This document shows, piece after piece, positions 53,918-62,075 of a stretch of DNA of 64,000 bases; the first letter of the stretch is position 1; each line of letters opens with the position of its first letter. This DNA comes from Planctomycetota bacterium. GTDB lineage: Bacteria; Planctomycetota; Phycisphaerae; Phycisphaerales; UBA1924. The notes below the pieces were generated by a model. The model did no database searches and was not told the origin of the DNA. It worked only from the letters and a program-made list of their open reading frames with translations. The translations under genes and the position numbers were made by a program. Where the stretch lies: the NCBI GenBank assembly GCA_963204725.1, contig CAUJHH010000026.1:1-64000 (forward strand), given 5' to 3'.

Positions 53918-55549
53918 ATGCGCCGACACACGACCAGTACCGAGCCACCAGAGGAAGCGGCACCTCTGTCGACCGCCCCTGTGCCCGAGCCCACAACGGA
54001 CCCGAAGTCGATTCGACCGAAGATGGCGCGGACACGGGTTGATCCGGCGTCTCCCATCGAGGACGCGGAATTCACCACAGGGCACGCGCGGCACCTGCTT
54101 TGGCGTGCGGGATTTGGCGGCACGCCGGAGCAGATCCAGACACTCGCGGCGTGGGGTGCCGCCAAGTCGGTAGACTATCTGCTTGACGTGGATGCGGTGC
54201 CGTTCGAGGGCGTGTCGACGGACCTGTTCAAGAATGACATCATGCGTCCGCCGACCGCCGAGGAACGCCTTGCGCAGCGAAACGCGGCGCGAGCGCAGGA
54301 CGAAGAGTCGTTGGCGCGGTATCGGGTGATGCGCCAGCAGGCGGAGCGTTCGGATCGGTTGCAGATCCGCGAGGTTCAGGAGTGGTGGCTGGCGAGAATG
54401 ATCCAGACGCCTCGGCCGCTGGAAGAGAAAATGGCTCTCTTCTGGCACGGACACTTCGCGACGAGCTATCGCACGATCGAGAATTCGTACCACATGTTCA
54501 GGCAGAACCAGCTGTTCCGGGCGAATGCGCTCGGGAACTACGGGAAAATGCTGTACGAGATCATCCGCGACCCGGCGATGCTGGCATACCTGGACAACAA
54601 CGACTCCCGTAAGGGCAAACCGAATGAGAACCTGGCGCGGGAGTTGATGGAGCTGTTCTCACTCGGTGTCGGGAACTACACCGAGAACGACATCAAGGAG
54701 GGCGCGAGGGCGCTGACCGGCTACACCTTCTACGACGATCAGTTCGTGTTCCGACGCGAGGACCACGACAGCGGCAGAAAGAACATTCTGGGTCGTTCTG
54801 GCACGCTGGATGGAGACGGCTTCGTGACCGCGATCCTTGAGAAGCGGGCGACGTCCAAGTTCATGGCGAAGAAGCTGTATCGATACCTCGTCGCGGACCT
54901 GCCGGATCGCGACAAGGACATGGACGCCGAGACACGCGAGTTCGTGGACGACATCGCAACGCTGCTGATCTCGAAGCGATACGAGTTGAAGCCCTCGCTG
55001 CGACGGATCTTCCTTTCTCGCCGCTTCTACGCGGACAGCGTCATGGGGCAGCAGATCAAGAGCCCTGTGCAACTGGTTGTCGGAGCAGTTCGCTCTCTGC
55101 GGACGCCGGTGCGTGACCTTGGCACGCTGCTGGATGCGGCGGACCTGATGGGTCAGTCAATTCTCTTTCCGCCGAGCGTGAAGGGCTGGGATGGCGGCCG
55201 GACCTGGATCAACACATCCACGCTCTTCGTGCGACAGAATGTGCTCACGTACCTGCTGACTGGGCGGAAGCCCCAGGGGCGAGACGCGGGCGCGGCGATC
55301 GAGCGATACAACCCGTCGGTTCTGGTGACCGAGCTCGCAGAACGCGAGCCGGGCGTGCGGACGGACACGGATGCCTTGCTGCGGGCGCTCGCCCGCTTTG
55401 TTGTGGGGCGTGATTCGGACTCGCTGCTGAATCCGATTCGTGCGTATGTTGCGGGAGCGACCTCGGACGGCGCGTCGCCGACCGACCCCCGAATCTTGAC
55501 CGGTGTTTTGCTGTTGTTGACCGCGTCTCCCGAGTACCAGCTGAACTGA
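53918..55549 (+). CDS. DUF1800 domain protein
   Basis: A 543-residue protein of the DUF1800 family: HARHLLWRAGFGGTPEQIQT near residue 55, MIQTPRPLEEKMALFWHGHF, SRKGKPNENLARELMELFSL, GVGNYTENDIKEGARALTGY, and a C-terminal KSPVQLVVGAVRSLRTPVRD. The ATG at 53918 follows GAGGA; the first 45 residues are Pro/Glu-rich and variable. It forms the conserved planctomycete pair with the DUF1501 gene 21 nt downstream. These pairs are thought to be exported envelope proteins, but no function is established. Confidence 0.93.
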   Translation: MRRHTTSTEPPEEAAPLSTAPVPEPTTDPKSIRPKMARTRVDPASPIEDAEFTTGHARHLLWRAGFGGTPEQIQTLAAWGAAKSVDYLLDVDAVPFEGVSTDLFKNDIMRPPTAEERLAQRNAARAQDEESLARYRVMRQQAERSDRLQIREVQEWWLARMIQTPRPLEEKMALFWHGHFATSYRTIENSYHMFRQNQLFRANALGNYGKMLYEIIRDPAMLAYLDNNDSRKGKPNENLARELMELFSLGVGNYTENDIKEGARALTGYTFYDDQFVFRREDHDSGRKNILGRSGTLDGDGFVTAILEKRATSKFMAKKLYRYLVADLPDRDKDMDAETREFVDDIATLLISKRYELKPSLRRIFLSRRFYADSVMGQQIKSPVQLVVGAVRSLRTPVRDLGTLLDAADLMGQSILFPPSVKGWDGGRTWINTSTLFVRQNVLTYLLTGRKPQGRDAGAAIERYNPSVLVTELAEREPGVRTDTDALLRALARFVVGRDSDSLLNPIRAYVAGATSDGASPTDPRILTGVLLLLTASPEYQLN

Positions 55550-55570
55550 TCCGCGTTTGAGGGAATTGCC

Positions 55571-56887
55571 ATGAGCACCGAGCACAAATCGCCTTTCACT
55601 CGCCGCGAGTTCATGACGACGTCACTTACGTTCGCGAGCGCGGCCCTGACGGTGCCGTCCTTTCTTCAGCGATCGGCGTTCGCCGTCGGGCAGCCCTCGG
55701 GCTCGCTCTCGTCGATCGCGGGCGTCGATCAGAATCGGATTCTCGTGGTCGTGCAGCTCTCTGGCGGCAACGACGGCTTGAACACGGTTGTCCCATTTGG
55801 CTTTGACCAGTACTACCGGATGCGACCGGGGATCGGCGTCAACGCGGCACAGGTGCTGAAACTCTCCAAGGCGGAGGGCGTGGGGCTCCATCCAGCGTTG
55901 ACCGGGCTGCATGAGTTGCATGAGGACGGATTGCTGTCGGTCGTGCAGGGCGTGGGCTATCCCAACCCGAATCGCTCGCACTTCAAGTCGATGGATATCT
56001 GGCACACGGCTGATACATCGGCGACGGGTGATGGCTGGCTGGGGAAGTACGTCGACTCGCAGTGCTGCGGCGAGGGGAGCGGGGAGAGCGGCACGCAGGT
56101 GGCCAAGGCAATGGAGCCCCCTATCGCGATCGGCCGGACCGCGCCGCTCGCGCTCCAGGCCCGCAAGGTTGTGCCGGTATCGTTTGAGTCGGCGGACCTG
56201 TTCCGCTGGACCGGACAAGACGCCAGCGCCTCGCTTTCCAAGCCGTATGACGAGTTGGTGGAGCGAGGCGTGACGGGCGATGTCGATCCGTCGAGCAACG
56301 CGGCGTTCCTGATGCGCACCGCGCTCGACGCGCGCGTGTCGAGCGACCAGATCCGCAAAGCCGTCTCTGCCAAGTCGCTCGTTGAGTATCCGAGGACGGG
56401 TGTGGCACGCGATCTCTCCATGGTCGCATCGATGATCCGTGCAGGGCTGCCGACTCGCGTCTATTACGTTTCGATGGGCGGCTTCGATACGCACGCCGGC
56501 CAGGGCGGCGCGCAGGGCTCGCACGCGAACCTGCTGCGTCAGTTCGGCGATGCGGTCAGGGCGTTCTACAGCGATCTCAAGGCGCAGGAGAATGATGCCA
56601 GGGTGCTGACGATGTGCTTCTCAGAATTCGGTCGGCGTGCGTCACAGAACGCGTCGGGTGGCACGGACCACGGCACCGCGGCGCCGATGTTCCTTGCTGG
56701 CCCGATGGTTCGGCCGGGTGTGATCGGCAATCACCCCTCGCTCACAGATCTGGACGACGGAGATCTGAAGCACCTGCTCGACTTCCGCTCCGTGTATGCC
56801 GGTGTGCTCAAGGACTGGATGCAGACGGACCCAGACTCTGTGATTGGAAAGAACTACCGGTCGGCCGTGCTGCTCAAGAAGTCGTAA
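55571..56887 (+). CDS. DUF1501 (sulfatase-like fold) protein with Tat signal
   Basis: A 438-residue protein with an N-terminal Tat-like signal (FTRREFMTTSLTFASAALTV). It then follows DUF1501: VVQLSGGNDGLNTVVPFGFD, LHPALTGLHELHEDGLLSVV, GVGYPNPNRSHFKSMDIWHT, YYVSMGGFDTHAGQGGAQGSH and CFSEFGRRASQNASGGTDHG, in which the Asp/His clusters resemble the metal sites of alkaline phosphatase superfamily enzymes. Activity not known. GAGGG lies upstream of the ATG. Confidence 0.93.
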   Translation: MSTEHKSPFTRREFMTTSLTFASAALTVPSFLQRSAFAVGQPSGSLSSIAGVDQNRILVVVQLSGGNDGLNTVVPFGFDQYYRMRPGIGVNAAQVLKLSKAEGVGLHPALTGLHELHEDGLLSVVQGVGYPNPNRSHFKSMDIWHTADTSATGDGWLGKYVDSQCCGEGSGESGTQVAKAMEPPIAIGRTAPLALQARKVVPVSFESADLFRWTGQDASASLSKPYDELVERGVTGDVDPSSNAAFLMRTALDARVSSDQIRKAVSAKSLVEYPRTGVARDLSMVASMIRAGLPTRVYYVSMGGFDTHAGQGGAQGSHANLLRQFGDAVRAFYSDLKAQENDARVLTMCFSEFGRRASQNASGGTDHGTAAPMFLAGPMVRPGVIGNHPSLTDLDDGDLKHLLDFRSVYAGVLKDWMQTDPDSVIGKNYRSAVLLKKS

Positions 56888-56914
56888 TGGGTCGCTCCTT
56901 CATCCGGCTCGTCT

Positions 56915-57532
56915 TCAGCGAGCGCCTGATGTCGCTGCGCGATCGACGAAGCCCTCAACGACGATTCTCGCTCGCCTCACGCCGCTCGAATCGGGGGTGG
57001 TGCTGCGGTCGAGCGTGCGCCGGGAATGCGCAACGAGCGGGTTGGCCGGGTCGGACTCGAAGGTTGAAGCCGAGCCGCGAGAGATCGCGAACTCGAACGC
57101 CTCACCGCCAACGGGGATCTCGGCGCGCCAGATCCAGATCGCCGGCTCGAGCTGGGTCATCATGGCATCGGGATGCGCGGGATCCCAGTTCACCATCGTG
57201 TTTGTGAGGTAAATGGGCTGCTCGGGAGTTCCGACGCGAGTTCTGTCTTCGACAATGATCTCCCAGAGCTCGGTCTCGGCGCGTTCGCGGCTGGTTCCGT
57301 CGGCGCGACGACCGGCCAGCAGCTCTCCGATTGCGTTCGCGCCTCCGGTACGGCCCGCACCCTGTCCGCGCGGCGCGGGCGAGTCGATGGCACCTTCGTG
57401 CAGGGACCTGCCGATCCACACGCACAGGAGCACGACGAGGGCAAGTGGGAGGATGAGCCAGGCGGTAAGGAGGATCCGCTTCACTCGATGAGCATAGGTC
57501 AAGGCACCCAAGCCGTGACTCATGCGTGACAT
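56915..57532 (-). CDS. Membrane-anchored protein with E-set/CBM-like domain, unknown
   Basis: A 205-residue protein: one N-terminal helix (about 20-40, ILLTAWLILPLALVVLLCVW), a Gly/Pro linker, then a beta-rich domain (about 80-205) with IYLTNTMVNWDPAHPDAMM, WIWRAEIPVGGEAFEFAISR and SASTFESDPANPL. The pattern of NWDP followed by a W, a feature like lp-G-x-FEF-x-x-RG and then E, resembles starch-binding/E-set domains, but this is only a resemblance. No Shine-Dalgarno decides between ATGs at 57532 and 57523. Convergent with the DUF1501 gene. Confidence 0.65.
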   Translation of the reverse strand: MSRMSHGLGALTYAHRVKRILLTAWLILPLALVVLLCVWIGRSLHEGAIDSPAPRGQGAGRTGGANAIGELLAGRRADGTSRERAETELWEIIVEDRTRVGTPEQPIYLTNTMVNWDPAHPDAMMTQLEPAIWIWRAEIPVGGEAFEFAISRGSASTFESDPANPLVAHSRRTLDRSTTPDSSGVRRARIVVEGFVDRAATSGAR

Positions 57533-57585
57533 ATGCCAGTGCGGTTCTCTGCGATACTTCTGATGTCCTCCAGAGGAGCATCAAC

Positions 57586-58167
57586 ATGACTCGAACGGGG
57601 ATCGCCTTGATCGTGTGCGTTATTGCCCTCGCCACACTCGCTGGCGCAGCACATCGCACAGCCTTGAGCGACGCGGGACAAGGGGCCCCGCCACTGACCG
57701 CGATCACCGGACCCACAACCGCCGTGCGGGAGCGCGGTTGGCGGCGTCTGAGCACGCAGGAGGCACTCGACACGCTCTGGGCCGAACACGCGGGGACCGC
57801 GCGCCAGCATGTTTCGCCATTGAGCGTTGACTTCGATCGATGCGTGGTGCTCGCATACTTTGAGCCGGGATCGATCAACGCCAGCGGCGTGCGCGTCGAG
57901 TCAATCGACACGCCGGAGCGTGGCCTGCGTGTGCGCTACAACATTGTGCGGTACCAGACCGCTACCTTCGGCGACAAGCCGGACGCGGGAGTTCCCGCCG
58001 CTCCATTTGGCTTCTTCGTCATCGACCGCTACGACGGGCCGATCTCATTCGAGGAGAACACGCAGGGAACCATCGGCGCGCCGCCGGAATGGACCGAGCG
58101 GTGGTTCATGCGCGCTCTGAGCGCACCCTCACAGATGGCCGAAGGATCACGCAAAGCAGAGCAATAG
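57586..58167 (+). CDS. Exported protein, possible PrcB-type domain
   Basis: A 193-residue protein with a signal peptide or anchor (about 3-22, IALIVCVIALATLAGAAH). The rest (GWRRLSTQEALDTLWAEH, PLSVDFDRCVVLAYFEPGSI, RGLRVRYNIVRYQTA, PAAPFGFFVIDRYDGPISFE) resembles the PrcB C-terminal domain, in which a conserved Asp-Phe follows a predicted strand. I offer that as a weak match. AGGAG is 7 nt before the ATG. Convergent with the superoxide dismutase gene. Confidence 0.7.
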   Translation: MTRTGIALIVCVIALATLAGAAHRTALSDAGQGAPPLTAITGPTTAVRERGWRRLSTQEALDTLWAEHAGTARQHVSPLSVDFDRCVVLAYFEPGSINASGVRVESIDTPERGLRVRYNIVRYQTATFGDKPDAGVPAAPFGFFVIDRYDGPISFEENTQGTIGAPPEWTERWFMRALSAPSQMAEGSRKAEQ

Positions 58168-58185
58168 GTCCGAGCCTGACGCGTC

Positions 58186-58815
58186 TTATCCCTTCGCCTT
58201 GGCGTAATTCTCTGCCACTGCGGACCAGTTCACGACCGTCCAGAACGCTGCGGCGTAATCCGCGCGACGATTCTGGTAGTTCAAGTAGTAGGCATGCTCC
58301 CAGACATCGAGTCCAAGGATCGGGGTTCCGCCACAACCGGCGATCGCCTCACCCATGAGCGGATTGTCCTGATTCGGTGTGGAGCAGATCTCCAACTTGC
58401 CGTTCGTGACGCAGACCCAGGCCCACCCAGAGCCGAACCGACCCATCGCCGCGGCGGAGAACTTTTCTTTCATTGCGTCGAGCGAGCCGAATGAGGCGTT
58501 GATGGCATCGGCCAGGGGACCGGTGGGAGAACCGCCCTTGCCCGGCGCCGTGAGGATCGACCAGAAGAGCGAGTGGTTCACGTGGCCACCCGCGTTGTTG
58601 CGAACGGGGCCGCGCTTGTCGTCGGGAAGGTCCTTGAGGGACTTGATCACCTCGATCGGGTCCTTGTCAGCCCACGGGGTGCCTTCGAGTGCCTTGTTGG
58701 CGTTGTCCACATAGGCCTTGTGGTGCTTGCCGTGGTGGATCTCCATCGTCTTGGCGTCGATGGTCGGCTCAAGGGCGTTCGGGGCATACGGCAGGGGAGG
58801 GAGAGTGAATGCCAT
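58186..58815 (-). CDS. sod: Superoxide dismutase (Fe/Mn family)
   Basis: A 209-residue SOD with all four metal ligands: His27 ([12 protein letters not shown]), His81 ([10 protein letters not shown]), Asp170 and His174 ([16 protein letters not shown]). The [11 protein letters not shown] and NQDNPLM segments are those of Mn-type enzymes, so manganese or cambialistic use is likely. No signal peptide, so cytoplasmic. AAGGA lies 8 nt before the ATG. It would fit protection against oxygen radicals from the aerobic chain encoded nearby. Confidence 0.96.
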   Translation of the reverse strand: MAFTLPPLPYAPNALEPTIDAKTMEIHHGKHHKAYVDNANKALEGTPWADKDPIEVIKSLKDLPDDKRGPVRNNAGGHVNHSLFWSILTAPGKGGSPTGPLADAINASFGSLDAMKEKFSAAAMGRFGSGWAWVCVTNGKLEICSTPNQDNPLMGEAIAGCGGTPILGLDVWEHAYYLNYQNRRADYAAAFWTVVNWSAVAENYAKAKG

Positions 58816-59478
58816 GGGTGGATTCCTTGTTGCGGAGGAGTATGAGGATTGTCGCTATTGGATATGCGGAGTGTCCCAGAGGTGACCGCTGGGCCTGTGC
58901 AATACCGAACATTTTACGACAATTTGCCGAGAATCGTGATTCGTTATGAACAAGCGGTGGAAAAGCCAAAGACACAACTTGCCGTTCGCGGCGTGTCGTG
59001 TATTCTGGCAGCCCGGATTTCAGCGGGCGGCAGGGATGCCGAGTCTTGTACCGCTCCGTGGGGATTATTGGACCTCGATCGGCTCGGTCAAATCCGGCAG
59101 ATTTGTATTCGGTAAATGTTTGCAATGATACGGCCGGGTCACTCCCGGACGAGTTTCTGCATCGAACGAGTCTGGAAGGGGTTGAGCGGGTCTGGGGTGA
59201 TGTCCGGGTTTCTGAGAGAACTTCTCAACTGCTGAAACAAAGTTGGATCAAAAACCGTAAGATGGAGAACAGGATTGCCGCGAGCGGAGTGGCTTCGCGG
59301 CAGGGCACGGGACAAGGGAACACATCTCGCCAAACGAACGGACGGGTCATCCCAATCCTGGGGGTGTTGCGGTCCGGCATGGGACGATCATGGGAAGTGA
59401 TCGGACCTTCGCAGTGCGACGAGGTGGAGACCGGACGCGAACGACTCGCGTCCCAAGGAACAAAGGGTTGGAATCGCC
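58816..59478. other. Long non-coding region upstream of sigma factor gene
   Basis: 663 nt without a supported gene. It is less GC-rich than its surroundings. It contains a promoter-like pair (58979-59006), a perfect 8-bp stem TGCCGCGA/TCGCGGCA with an 11-nt loop (59277-59303), and several A-rich runs. It may be the long leader of the sigma factor mRNA. No known riboswitch is recognised, and the short open frames present are not protein-like. Confidence 0.45.
58979..59006 (+). promoter_or_regulatory. Possible promoter for the sigma factor gene
   Basis: TTGCCG (58979-58984), 16-nt spacer, TATTCT (59001-59006). If used, the sigma factor mRNA would have a leader of about 465 nt. Only sequence similarity supports it. 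Confidence 0.4.
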
Positions 59479-60597
59479 ATGAGGCAGATCATCAGCAAAC
59501 GCAATCCGACGCCCCTTGAGCAGGTGCGTCGTCGCCACCGAGTCGACATTGTCGAGCCGGCGGGCGGCTCTGACTCCAAGGCGGCGCGGAAGCGTCTGTC
59601 CGCCGAGGACGAGCGCCTACTCAATCAGATTCTTGAGTCCGAGCAGGACTTCATCGATTCGCCGGTGTTCTACGAGTCGGATGCGTCCAAGAGCATCTAC
59701 GACGAGGCACCGGATATCGCGAAGCCGGATACCTCGTGGTATCACCCGGTGATGGATGATCTGTCGGCGGCTCGCGGTCGCACCGTGAAGTCTGCGCAGC
59801 AGGTGATCCTGACCGGCGCGGAAGAGAAGGTGCTGTTCCACCAGTTCAACTACGCCCGCTATCGGGTCTACTCGTTGCAGAAGGAGGTCTGGGCGTCGCC
59901 GGCGCGGCAGCCGACTCCGCCTCAGGCCGAGGAGATCCTGCGGTGGTACCGGCTTTCGGAACGGATTCGCGAGCAGATTGCGGAAACGAACTTGGCCTTG
60001 GTGCTGGCGATGGCGAAGCGGACCCGTATGTCCGAGGTCGACTTCGCGGATCTGGTGAGCGAGGGCAACATGGCCCTGCTTCGGGCGGTTGACAAGTTCG
60101 ACGCCGGCCGCGGGTACAAGTTCTCAACGTACGCCTGCCGCGCGATCCTGAAGGCCTTTTCGCGTCAGGGCATGAAGCTGAGCAAGTACCGCCAGCGCTT
60201 CCCGACGGACTTTGACCCGAAGCTGGAGCGTTCGGACTTCCTCGAGACCAAGCGGGCCACGTTCGAGAAGGATGCGGCAGAAGAGGTCAAGCGGATCGTC
60301 CTTGACAATCGTGCGGATCTGACCGATGTCGAGCGCACCGTGATCGAGCACCGGTTCGGTTTGGAGTCGGGCGACAACGAGAAGCCGATGACTTTGGAGC
60401 AGGTCGGCCAGATCATCGGTGTGACCAAGGAACGCGTGCGACAGATCCAGAACAAGGCGATGGAGAAGATCCGCCTGACGCTGGAGGCCTCATTCCTCGG
60501 CACCAAGGAGGGCGAAGAGGGAGAGGGCGACGACCAGTCGGGGGGAGGATCGCCCATGGTGATCCAGACGCCGGCTGGCGCGGTGATGATGAGCTGA
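59479..60597 (+). CDS. Sigma-70 family RNA polymerase sigma factor
   Basis: A 372-residue sigma factor. Region 2 is clear: IRWYRLSERIREQIAE-like start, ETNLALVLAMAKR, FADLVSEGNMALLRAVDKF, GRGYKFSTYACRAILKAFSR. Region 4 has LTDVERTVIEHRFGL and the DNA-binding MTLEQVGQIIGVTKERVRQI. The first 140 residues are not the usual region 1: they hold a variable acidic part and a stretch reading SWYHPVMDDLS. Region 3 is reduced. It is probably an alternative factor rather than the housekeeping one. A Gly/Glu-rich C-terminal tail follows region 4. Terminated by the stem at 60628. Confidence 0.93.
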   Translation: MRQIISKRNPTPLEQVRRRHRVDIVEPAGGSDSKAARKRLSAEDERLLNQILESEQDFIDSPVFYESDASKSIYDEAPDIAKPDTSWYHPVMDDLSAARGRTVKSAQQVILTGAEEKVLFHQFNYARYRVYSLQKEVWASPARQPTPPQAEEILRWYRLSERIREQIAETNLALVLAMAKRTRMSEVDFADLVSEGNMALLRAVDKFDAGRGYKFSTYACRAILKAFSRQGMKLSKYRQRFPTDFDPKLERSDFLETKRATFEKDAAEEVKRIVLDNRADLTDVERTVIEHRFGLESGDNEKPMTLEQVGQIIGVTKERVRQIQNKAMEKIRLTLEASFLGTKEGEEGEGDDQSGGGSPMVIQTPAGAVMMS

Positions 60598-60627
60598 TCT
60601 GCCGCTCGAAACTCGGTTGACCCCATG

Positions 60628-60665
60628 TGAGCCCGGACCGCAGTGTCCGGGCTCATTCTTTCTCG
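60628..60665 (+). terminator. Rho-independent terminator after the sigma factor gene
   Basis: 11-bp stem TGAGCCCGGAC/GTCCGGGCTCA with loop CGCAGT, followed by TTCTTTCT. It ends the sigma factor transcript before the PilT-type gene. Confidence 0.9.
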
Positions 60666-60835
60666 GAGCCTGGGGTTCCCACCCTGATCCGTTCGGCATC
60701 CGCTGCGTACCCTTCTGACCCTCCTGAGTCGGTTCGGGTGGGAATTGGTATCGTTGCGCCATCTGGCGTGACTCGGACCGGATTTGGATCGGACTACCGG
60801 CATGACGCCGGCGCAGCAGAAAGTGAGCGTTGCGG

Positions 60836-61993
60836 ATGACGATCGGCTCAGACAGTCAGACGGGGGAATCGGTGACGGGGCATGTCTCCCTCACGCGGAA
60901 GAAGATCAACGACCCGCATGCGACGCGCTGGGGCGACTTTCTGAAGGCCACGATCAAGTTCGAGGCGTCGGACTTGATCATGAAAAGCGAACAGGCTCCG
61001 AAGCTGCGAATCCGCGGCGCGTTGAAGCCGCTGGACACTGCCCCCGTCAGTCTCGACGAATTCTGGAAGATCTCGGAAACGATCCTCTCTCAAGAACAGC
61101 TTGCAGATCTTGCGAAGTTCGGATCGGTGGACTTCGCGTACGACTACGACGAGCGGTGTCGCTTCCGTGTCAACCTCTTCCAGGCACGCGGCAAGCTCTC
61201 CGTCGCGGCCCGAAGGATCACGAGCAACATCCTTCCGTTCGAAGGGCTGCACCTCCCCGAGATCATGGGACAGATCGCGCTGCAGCCACAGGGCATCGTG
61301 CTGCTGTGCGGCGTGACCGGCTCGGGCAAGTCGACCACAATCGCTTCGATGCTCGATTACGTCAACGCCCAGAAGCCCGTGCACATCGTGACGATCGAGG
61401 ACCCGATCGAGTACATCTTCGAGGACCGCAAGGCGACGATCAACCAGCGTGAGATCGGGATCGACTGCCTCGACTTCAAGACCGCGATGCGCGCGCTGGT
61501 CCGCGAGAACCCGGACATCGTGCTCATCGGTGAGATGCGCGACTCCGAAACGTTTGCGACGGCGCTGCAGGCGGCCGAGACGGGCCACCTGGTGTACGGG
61601 ACTATCCACGCCTCCAGCACCACCCAGACCTTCAGCCGAATCTACGGACTCTTCGAGCAGGAGGAGATCGAGCAGGTTCGCAAGATCCTGGGTTATCAGA
61701 TGCGGGCCTTCGTGTACCAGAAGCTGTTGCCCACGCTCCACAAGGACATCCACCGCATCCCCGCGCTCGAGATCCTGATCAACGACACGGTGGTCCAGAA
61801 GCACATCCTGGACGGTCGAGAGGGCGAGCTGCGGTCGTATCTGAGCTCGATCGAAGCCCGGCAGCGAGGCATGGTGGACTTCAACCAGTCTCTTGTGGAG
61901 CTCGTGGAGAAGGAGTACATTCACGTTCGCGTGGCGATGGACTCCTCGCCGAACGTCGACGAATTGAATATGAAGCTCAAGAAGCTCGGCTGA
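60836..61993 (+). CDS. pilT: PilT-type ATPase of type IV pilus or type II secretion
   Basis: A 385-residue ATPase. N-terminal domain WGDFLKATIKFEASDLIMKS, Walker A GVTGSGKSTTIASML with Lys165, Asp box VTIEDPIEYIFEDR, Walker B IVLIGEMRDSETF, and His box ETGHLVYGTIHASS. This is the PilT-type retraction ATPase pattern. The extreme N-terminus is uncertain (ATG at 60836 or the TTG 6 nt earlier). The next gene is a GspE-like protein, so the pair may power a pilus or related machine; no pilin or PilC is in view. Confidence 0.9.
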   Translation: MTIGSDSQTGESVTGHVSLTRKKINDPHATRWGDFLKATIKFEASDLIMKSEQAPKLRIRGALKPLDTAPVSLDEFWKISETILSQEQLADLAKFGSVDFAYDYDERCRFRVNLFQARGKLSVAARRITSNILPFEGLHLPEIMGQIALQPQGIVLLCGVTGSGKSTTIASMLDYVNAQKPVHIVTIEDPIEYIFEDRKATINQREIGIDCLDFKTAMRALVRENPDIVLIGEMRDSETFATALQAAETGHLVYGTIHASSTTQTFSRIYGLFEQEEIEQVRKILGYQMRAFVYQKLLPTLHKDIHRIPALEILINDTVVQKHILDGREGELRSYLSSIEARQRGMVDFNQSLVELVEKEYIHVRVAMDSSPNVDELNMKLKKLG

Positions 61994-62075
61994 TCCACGC
62001 CGCGCCACAATCCCTGGCCCTTTGCCTGTCTCGGCGTCGCGGCCCGCAACACAGTTCCTTCGAGGTGATCGACCC

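Noticed and set aside
58998-59519. A 170-codon frame upstream of the sigma factor gene
   Set aside because: Composition is not protein-like, there is no ribosome site, and it overlaps the sigma factor start in a different frame.
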